Of a DNA stretch of 19,758 bases, positions 14,796 to 19,758 are shown one piece after another (the first letter of the stretch is position 1; every line of letters starts with the position of its first letter). The position numbers and the translations under genes are program-made. The stretch spans positions 1 to 19,758 of the forward strand of contig CAZCBJ010000056.1 in assembly GCA_964496705.1 (NCBI GenBank), read 5' to 3'. This stretch comes from CAZCBJ01 sp964496705. GTDB taxonomy: Bacteria > Chloroflexota > Anaerolineae > Anaerolineales > Anaerolineaceae. The notes below the pieces were generated by a model. That model had not been told where the DNA came from. It saw only the letters and a program-made list of their open reading frames with translations, and searched no databases.

Positions 14796-16694
14796 ATGAA
14801 CATGCCTGGGCAGCCTGAATTTGTTGCATTAATGAATTGTTTTACGGATGCGATCCTGTTATATGATCAGGAACGAGAGATTATCATCCAGGCAAACAGC
14901 GCATTTATAAATTTGACCCAATTTGCCACCAATGATGTAGTCGGTAAACCGGTGGAAGCGTTCTTGGATAATCATCAGGTTCAGCGCTTGATTCAGGGTG
15001 AAGAAGTTGATGGAATGCTTTACCGGCGGATGATGCCCACTTTGCCGGTTGTGTTGGATGCGAAACCTTTGGATGTTACCTCGCGAAGTTGGTTGATTAG
15101 CGTTGTTCCGTTGGAACAGGCGCGATCAAACGTCAGACGAATTTTAGAACAGCTATTTAACCTGCAACCTTCATTAGCAGAGTTATACGGAGGACAGGAC
15201 ATCACCACCAGCCTGGAACTGGTCGGAAAAATAACCAAAAATTTGTTGGGAGTCTCGCACGTCAGTGTCTATCGAGCACAAAGCGATCAGCCCAGTTTAC
15301 GTGAAGTCAGTTGGGCGGGGCTAGACCGCGTTTTTCCTGCCGAGATTCCAGCATCGGACCTGATACGACTTGCCGATGGTCAGGTATGGTCCCCTGGAAA
15401 ACGGATCACAACGCATATCCACCGAGCGGCGCGTACGGCCTCACTGGTTTTCACAGGAGCCGTCCCATTGGGAGAGAAAGGATTGTTTGGTTTGCTAGTA
15501 GTTGGAGACCGTGATCGCGCCTTGGATGGTTATGGAATAAAGTTGTTGGAAGGTCTTGGGAAATTTTTTAACAGCGCTTTATCCTTCACGATAAACATGA
15601 ATACGCTCAGGGAGCGGAATCGGGTACTTGAGGATGCAGATCAGATTGGCGGAGAATTATTAGCCAATTCGCGGAGTGGAATCATCATCGTGCGCCAAAA
15701 TCGGTTGATCGAAGCGATCAACCATACGGCTCAAGCCATTTTGGGGTATGAAAGCTGGGAGGTTCAGGGGCAGCCAATCGAAAATGTGTTGATTGGTTCA
15801 GAGTGTTTGGTTACCGAGCTTTCAAAAGCGATGAAAGGAATCGGGGATGGGAATATTTTAACTTGCTCATTTCACCGCCGGGACGGCCAGGCATTTCCTG
15901 CTGAATTACAAATCGTGCCGGTGATGCGAGATTCTCACCTATTAGCGATCATTGTTATGGTAACTGATATCAGTGAAAACGTTCAAATTCAATCGCACAC
16001 ACAGCAACTCGAGAGTCGCGCTGAACTGGGTGAAATTACTGCGATGTTTGCTCACGAAGTTCGTAATCCAATCAATAATATCTCTGCAGGGCTGCAACTC
16101 CTATCCAGTCGTTTACGAGATGATGATGCGAATCTGGAGGTAATCAATAAAGTACTAAATGATTGTTCCCGCCTCGACCATCTAATGGAGTCAGTTCTTG
16201 CCTTTTCCAAACCCATGGACCATGTATTTCAATCGATTGACATGACCTTGCTGCTACAACGGTTGATGGAAAGATATCGACCTCGGTTTGGGCGCTATAA
16301 TATCACCCCTTACTTTCATTCAGAAGATGACTGTGGTCACGTGAATGGGGATACAGGTGCGCTCGAAAGGGTTTTTATCAACCTTTTTAATAACGCCATT
16401 GATGCCATGCAAGAAAAAGGCGGAACCCTGGCAGTCAGATTGTCCAACAACAAAAAAGTACCTGGGCATCCGCAGTTGGAAATTACTGTGACAGATAACG
16501 GTCCGGGGATTCCAGATGAAATGCGAGAAAAAATATTTAAACCGTTTGAGACCACCAAAGAGAAAGGTACTGGATTGGGATTAGCCATATCTCAACGGAT
16601 CATCACAGCGCATCAGGGCAGCATTACGTTGACTTCATTTCCTGGTGGCACAGTTTTTCATGTACTTCTGCCAGTTATCTTAGAAAAGGAATAA
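14796..16694 (+). CDS. Cytosolic PAS-GAF-PAS sensor histidine kinase (NtrB/AtoS-like)
   Basis: A 632-residue kinase without membrane helices, probably controlling the activator encoded four bases downstream. Domain order: PAS (about 10-105, FTDAILLYDQEREIIIQANSAF), a GAF-like domain (about 130-265, VSHVSVYRA to GLFGLLVVGD), a second PAS (about 290-395, NSRSGIIIVRQNRLIEAINHTAQAILGYE), HisKA with FAHEVRNPINNISAGLQLL (phosphorylated His420), and an ATPase domain with NLFNNAIDAM (529-538), VTDNGPGIP and GTGLGLAIS (591-599). HEVRNP is typical of kinases paired with NtrC-type activators. The ligand is not evident; a small cytosolic molecule or redox signal is possible. The ATG at 14796 has an AGGAT far upstream (14 bases), so the start is slightly uncertain; the ATG two codons later is an alternative. 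Confidence 0.92.
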   Translation: MNMPGQPEFVALMNCFTDAILLYDQEREIIIQANSAFINLTQFATNDVVGKPVEAFLDNHQVQRLIQGEEVDGMLYRRMMPTLPVVLDAKPLDVTSRSWLISVVPLEQARSNVRRILEQLFNLQPSLAELYGGQDITTSLELVGKITKNLLGVSHVSVYRAQSDQPSLREVSWAGLDRVFPAEIPASDLIRLADGQVWSPGKRITTHIHRAARTASLVFTGAVPLGEKGLFGLLVVGDRDRALDGYGIKLLEGLGKFFNSALSFTINMNTLRERNRVLEDADQIGGELLANSRSGIIIVRQNRLIEAINHTAQAILGYESWEVQGQPIENVLIGSECLVTELSKAMKGIGDGNILTCSFHRRDGQAFPAELQIVPVMRDSHLLAIIVMVTDISENVQIQSHTQQLESRAELGEITAMFAHEVRNPINNISAGLQLLSSRLRDDDANLEVINKVLNDCSRLDHLMESVLAFSKPMDHVFQSIDMTLLLQRLMERYRPRFGRYNITPYFHSEDDCGHVNGDTGALERVFINLFNNAIDAMQEKGGTLAVRLSNNKKVPGHPQLEITVTDNGPGIPDEMREKIFKPFETTKEKGTGLGLAISQRIITAHQGSITLTSFPGGTVFHVLLPVILEKE

Positions 16695-16697
16695 TTT

Positions 16698-17870
16698 ATG
16701 GCGATAACAGTATTAATTGTGGATGACGAAGAAAATGCTAGGCAATTCATCGGAGATTTTCTAACCGAAAAAGGGTATGAGGTTATCGGTGTTTCCACAC
16801 TGGCTGAAGCACGTGATCAGCTGCAAAAAGGGGTCGGCGATGTTGTGTTTCTCGACGTGCAATTGCCGGATGGTTATGGTCCAAATCTACTGTATGAGAT
16901 GGCGCATCTTCCTTACCGCCCTCCCATCATCTTAATAACGGCTTATGGGGATATTGAGATGGCTGTGGACGCGATGCGTAATGGTGCGCAGGATTTCTTA
17001 ACTAAACCGATCCAGTTTCAACGCCTGGAACAATCATTAACACGGGCTTGTGAATTGGTTTCCTTGCGCCGGGAGTTGTGGCATTTTCGACAAGCGCAAT
17101 TGCAGAAGGATAGTTTTGTCATTGGAAGCAGCCCGGTGATGAAATCAGTCATCAGTCAGGCTGAACGTGCGGCAGAACTTTCAGTTTCGGTTCTGATCAC
17201 TGGTGAAACCGGAACCGGGAAAGAAGTGTTGGCAAAATACATCCACCGAACTGGGAACCGCGCCACAAAACCATGCATTGACATCAATTGCGCTGCAATC
17301 CAAGACACCATGTTGGAATCAGAGCTGTTTGGGTTTGAGGCAGGCGCGTTCACCAGTGCGGACCGGCGAAAGCATGGGTTGATGGAGGTTGCGGACGGCG
17401 GTATTCTTTTTTTGGATGAGATATCCTCCATGTCTAAGGACGTCCAGGCTAAAATTTTGCGGGCCATTGAGGAAAAATCCTTTCGCCGGGTGGGCGGGAC
17501 CAGCACAATTCGTGTAGATGTTCAGGTCATCGCGGCGTCAAACCGTAACCTAAAAGCCCTGATCAGTGAAAATAAATTCCGCGAAGACCTGTATTTTCGC
17601 CTAAAAGTAGTCGATTTGCATTTACCGCCTTTGCGTGAGCGAAAAGCTGACATTCCAGAACTCGTGGCTCATTTTATTCGTATGCTAAATGCCCGAATGG
17701 GGCTGAATATTCATGAAATAAGCTCAAGCGCATTACACGCGATGATGGAATATTCCTGGCCTGGAAACATCCGCGAGCTTGCACATGCCATGGAACATGC
17801 CATGTTATTTTGTGATGAGGAAATTGTACAGGTGGGGCATCTCCCTGCGGAGATCGTGCATCCAGATTAA
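16698..17870 (+). CDS. Sigma-54 activator (receiver + AAA+) without a DNA-binding domain
   Basis: An NtrC-family activator of 390 residues; normal family members have about 450-480. The receiver domain has DD at 9-10, phosphorylated Asp53 (VVFLDVQLPD), Thr81 (ITAYGD) and Lys103 (LTKPI). The AAA+ domain has Walker A GETGTGKE (169-176), the sigma-54-contact loop GAFTSA (216-221; GAFTGA is usual), Walker B GGILFLDE (234-241), the arginine-finger region FREDLYFRL (Arg295, Arg301) and sensor II GNIREL (356-361). It stops about 30 residues after sensor II, so the Fis-type helix-turn-helix is absent. HTH-less activators such as FlgR of Helicobacter and CtcC of Chlamydia act from solution. AAGGA precedes the ATG, four bases after the kinase stop; the two are a cognate pair. 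Downstream lies a sigma-54 promoter. Confidence 0.93.
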   Translation: MAITVLIVDDEENARQFIGDFLTEKGYEVIGVSTLAEARDQLQKGVGDVVFLDVQLPDGYGPNLLYEMAHLPYRPPIILITAYGDIEMAVDAMRNGAQDFLTKPIQFQRLEQSLTRACELVSLRRELWHFRQAQLQKDSFVIGSSPVMKSVISQAERAAELSVSVLITGETGTGKEVLAKYIHRTGNRATKPCIDINCAAIQDTMLESELFGFEAGAFTSADRRKHGLMEVADGGILFLDEISSMSKDVQAKILRAIEEKSFRRVGGTSTIRVDVQVIAASNRNLKALISENKFREDLYFRLKVVDLHLPPLRERKADIPELVAHFIRMLNARMGLNIHEISSSALHAMMEYSWPGNIRELAHAMEHAMLFCDEEIVQVGHLPAEIVHPD

Positions 17871-17884
17871 TTTGCGCCAGTTCC

Positions 17885-17904
17885 CTGGTACACTTCTTGC
17901 AACA
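17885..17904 (+). promoter_or_regulatory. Sigma-54 (-24/-12) promoter of the small membrane-protein gene
   Basis: CTGGTACACTTCTTGCAACA has GG at 17887-17888 and GC at 17899-17900 with the required 10-base gap; TGGTAC at -24 and TTGCA at -12 differ from the TGGCAC/TTGCW consensus by one base. Start is expected near 17912. It shares CTGG-N7-CTTGCAACA with the rpoN site. It starts 14 bp after the activator gene. Confidence 0.75.
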
Positions 17905-17941
17905 TGCCTCCTGTAAAGATCAATTCCAGGAGGCATGTTGC
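17899..17941 (+). promoter_or_regulatory. 15-bp inverted repeat that hides a ribosome binding site
   Basis: GCAACATGCCTCCTG (17899-17913) and CAGGAGGCATGTTGC (17927-17941) are perfectly complementary, with 13 bases between. The right arm contains AGGAGG (17928-17933), the ribosome site of the gene starting at 17943. The left arm begins at the -12 GC of the sigma-54 promoter and ends about at the predicted start, so it would be in read-through mRNA only. No T run follows, so a terminator is unlikely. Confidence 0.8.
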
Positions 17942-17942
17942 T

Positions 17943-18266
17943 ATGTTACCTTTGACACCCGAAATGCTCATCATGCTGATGGCCATTGCGCTGTTCGGTT
18001 TGGGCTTAATTTCCATTGTAGCCGGTATCATCATTTTGATTTCTAAGACCGTAGGCGGAGAAATCAAGCAAATCACTCAGCAGACTGCCAACCTGGCGAA
18101 GAAAGGGATAGCAGAAGATGTCGCAGGATTGGTCGGGAATGCATCCTCTTTAATTGACGCTTTCAATCAACTCGTCAGGACAACGACCGGCATTGGGATA
18201 TTTCTTGTCATTGTGGGGATTGTGATGAATGGACTGGCGTTTGTTCTTCTCTCCAGATTTCAATAA
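17943..18266 (+). CDS. Small two-helix membrane protein, probable sigma-54 target
   Basis: A 107-residue protein that I do not recognise. It has two hydrophobic segments, LIMLMAIALFGLGLISIVAGIIILI (about 9-33) and TGIGIFLVIVGIVMNGLAFVLL (about 81-102), with an intervening amphipathic helix (GGEIKQITQQTANLAKKGIAEDVAGLVGNASSLIDAFNQL). The start is the ATG at 17943, with a perfect AGGAGG nine bases upstream; an earlier in-frame ATG (17904) has no ribosome site and lies in the hairpin's left arm. It has its own sigma-54 promoter and a Shine-Dalgarno hairpin, so its output is tightly controlled. It is followed after 19 bp by the helical-repeat protein gene, which makes a two-gene (or longer) unit. 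The two helices and the connecting amphipathic segment suggest a membrane scaffold or sensor subunit; function is open. Confidence 0.8.
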   Translation: MLPLTPEMLIMLMAIALFGLGLISIVAGIIILISKTVGGEIKQITQQTANLAKKGIAEDVAGLVGNASSLIDAFNQLVRTTTGIGIFLVIVGIVMNGLAFVLLSRFQ

Positions 18267-18285
18267 GAAAGCGGGGACATCCTGA

Positions 18286-19758
18286 ATGGCAACCTATGAT
18301 ATTGTGCGGGTGATCAAGACGCTTTTTCCGTCCAGCCAGTCGGTTGGGTTGATTTCTGTTTTACGGCAAGATGGACTGGTTTGGCGGAGTTTGAACCAGG
18401 AAGATTTTGTCCGAATGGCAGCTCATACTGCCGGGAATGAACTTGAAAATTGGAAACCGGGAAACCTTGCATTGATTGGCCTTGGTTCAAAAATCAGTGC
18501 CGCTCAACTGGCGGTTGAACCTATCATTGCTCCTGGAATCGCATTACAACGCCGGGCGGTGCAACTTTATGAAGAGATGCTCAGAAATCCAGCGATGCCG
18601 GCATCGCTGCTTGATGCAGGCCTATTGGGTCTTGCCTTGCGCGAAAGAAGGCGTTTAACCGGCACTTGGAAGGGTCTTCGTCAAGAGATTGCGCATAAAC
18701 TGCCCGCCGGTGGCATGCATATCTGGAAAACCCCCCTGGTTTGTTTATATGGATTAATTCCAGATTCTGTGGAAATGATAAAAGCATTATTGGAACTGCC
18801 AGTGAATAATGAAGTTCTCAGTCTGGCAGGTCATGTACTCCTGAGCAGTGCAAATACCGAATATGGTTTGATTGAAAATTTCCTCCCGGCGATTTCTCCA
18901 TTGGCTTTGGATTGGCAGGTGAATTGGTTGAAGCAACTCAGTTTGCAGAATCGCACTGGCCTGGTGGAGCAATTGGCTGCGATAATTTTGAAATCAAAAC
19001 CAGAGTATTCGATCGAAAGAATAACCGGGACGGCATTCAACGGGCAACAGGGCGAATCGTTGTACCAAAAAGTCGAACAATTGCAACAAATCTCGCTGTT
19101 GTATTCCATGGCAGGAAAAGATGAAGAAAACGCCCAAATTCGCAATTTGGTGCAAAAAGGGCTCAATCTCCTTGCGATCGGGAGCGGAATCTATAAGCCT
19201 GTATTTCCCGCAAGCACAAGCCAATCAAGCCAGGTGATCCAGGCGATCACGGATGATCCCAGTCAATTACCGATCTATATGGATTTGCTGCCTGAAATAT
19301 TGGTTAATCTGGGAGAAGATGGAGATGACATTCCACATATTGATTCTATCTACCAAGGCAACAGCCATGCTATCGTAAAGTTGTGGGCAGCAGCAAAGAT
19401 GGCGCGGTCGGGTGATTATGGAAAAGCTCAGATGGTCGCGAGAGAAGCTGTCCGGCAGCTCATGGACCAAAATCGAGGCGGCGAAGCCTTATTCCAACCG
19501 ACATTCTTATACAGATGGCAACCGGCACATTTGCTTCAATCGGTCGTCAATGCGGGATTGTATTCGGAGGGATTAGAATGCGCCTTGATGTTCATGGAAA
19601 ATCGGCCTGTGGACCTGGAGTTAATCACGCTGACGAGAGATATTTATGTGCGCTTGGGTGATATGGTGGAGGCCTTACGTTTTGGATGGTTGGCGGTTTC
19701 ACTAAAACCCGAAAATGCGCAATATCATCGTCAGTTGGCAGAATTACTTGAGTTGAGT
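18286..19758 (+). CDS. Large helical-repeat protein, 3' end outside the window
   Basis: The frame runs open from the ATG at 18286 to the right edge, 491 codons, and no stop is met. The start has GCGGGGACA upstream and lies 19 bp after the stop of the small membrane-protein gene, so both are probably on the same sigma-54 transcript. It begins MATYDIVRVIKTLFPSSQS and has no signal peptide or membrane segment. It is mostly helical. The C-terminal part in the window looks like TPR units (ARSGDYGKAQMVAREAVRQL, NAGLYSEGLECALMFMEN, RLGDMVEALRFGWLAVSLKPENAQYHRQLAELLEL). I do not recognise a catalytic motif. It may serve as a cytoplasmic scaffold or partner for the membrane protein. The missing 3' part may hold a further domain. 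Confidence 0.8.
   Translation, partial: MATYDIVRVIKTLFPSSQSVGLISVLRQDGLVWRSLNQEDFVRMAAHTAGNELENWKPGNLALIGLGSKISAAQLAVEPIIAPGIALQRRAVQLYEEMLRNPAMPASLLDAGLLGLALRERRRLTGTWKGLRQEIAHKLPAGGMHIWKTPLVCLYGLIPDSVEMIKALLELPVNNEVLSLAGHVLLSSANTEYGLIENFLPAISPLALDWQVNWLKQLSLQNRTGLVEQLAAIILKSKPEYSIERITGTAFNGQQGESLYQKVEQLQQISLLYSMAGKDEENAQIRNLVQKGLNLLAIGSGIYKPVFPASTSQSSQVIQAITDDPSQLPIYMDLLPEILVNLGEDGDDIPHIDSIYQGNSHAIVKLWAAAKMARSGDYGKAQMVAREAVRQLMDQNRGGEALFQPTFLYRWQPAHLLQSVVNAGLYSEGLECALMFMENRPVDLELITLTRDIYVRLGDMVEALRFGWLAVSLKPENAQYHRQLAELLELS

Noticed and set aside
17904..17942. Earlier in-frame ATG for the small membrane protein
   Set aside because: It has no ribosome site, sits in the left arm of the hairpin and upstream of the predicted transcript start, whereas the ATG at 17943 has a perfect AGGAGG.

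Overview
The window looks like a piece of chromosome from a bacterium of the Chloroflexota, most probably class Anaerolineae. This rests on recognised protein styles, not on a search: a secreted CSLREA/beta-helix protein ending in a sortase domain preceded by an LPDSGFAPG motif, a membrane-anchored M28 peptidase, TrmFO-type tRNA methylation, and a sigma-54 with an extra zinc-ribbon-like insert. There are no tRNA or rRNA genes, CRISPR arrays, insertion sequences or phage genes. Coding density is high and every gap is shorter than 300 bases.

Layout. Positions 1-2587 (+): the end of argG and the complete argH, the last two steps of arginine synthesis. 2696-4675 (+): secreted beta-helix protein fused to a sortase domain. 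4704-6320 (-): class II sugar-phosphate aldolase and PfkB-family sugar kinase, joined stop-to-start. 6439-6759: ribosomal protein bL32 (rpmF) with a consensus promoter and a hairpin terminator. 6776-9578 (-): soluble histidine kinase, the GTPase HflX and a small two-helix membrane protein, tightly packed. 9734-10801 (+): unrecognised membrane-anchored protein. 10802-13223 (-): M28 metallopeptidase downstream of trmFO, overlapping by 11 bp. 13287-19758 (+): a sigma-54 regulatory block.

The sigma-54 block is the most interesting part. It has rpoN (sigma-54), a cytosolic PAS-GAF-PAS histidine kinase, and an NtrC-type activator that has receiver and AAA+ domains but stops without a DNA-binding helix-turn-helix. 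Next come a 107-aa two-helix membrane protein and a large helical-repeat protein that runs off the window. Two sites with correct -24/-12 spacing share the pattern CTGG-N7-CTTGCAACA: one before rpoN (13287-13306), one between the activator and the small membrane protein (17885-17904). The block therefore appears to regulate itself and to drive the genes beside it. At the second site a perfect 15-bp inverted repeat hides the Shine-Dalgarno sequence of the membrane protein. Its left arm lies upstream of the predicted sigma-54 start, so read-through mRNA from the activator gene should fold shut, while mRNA begun at the sigma-54 promoter should be open for translation. This is inference from sequence, but it is specific and testable.
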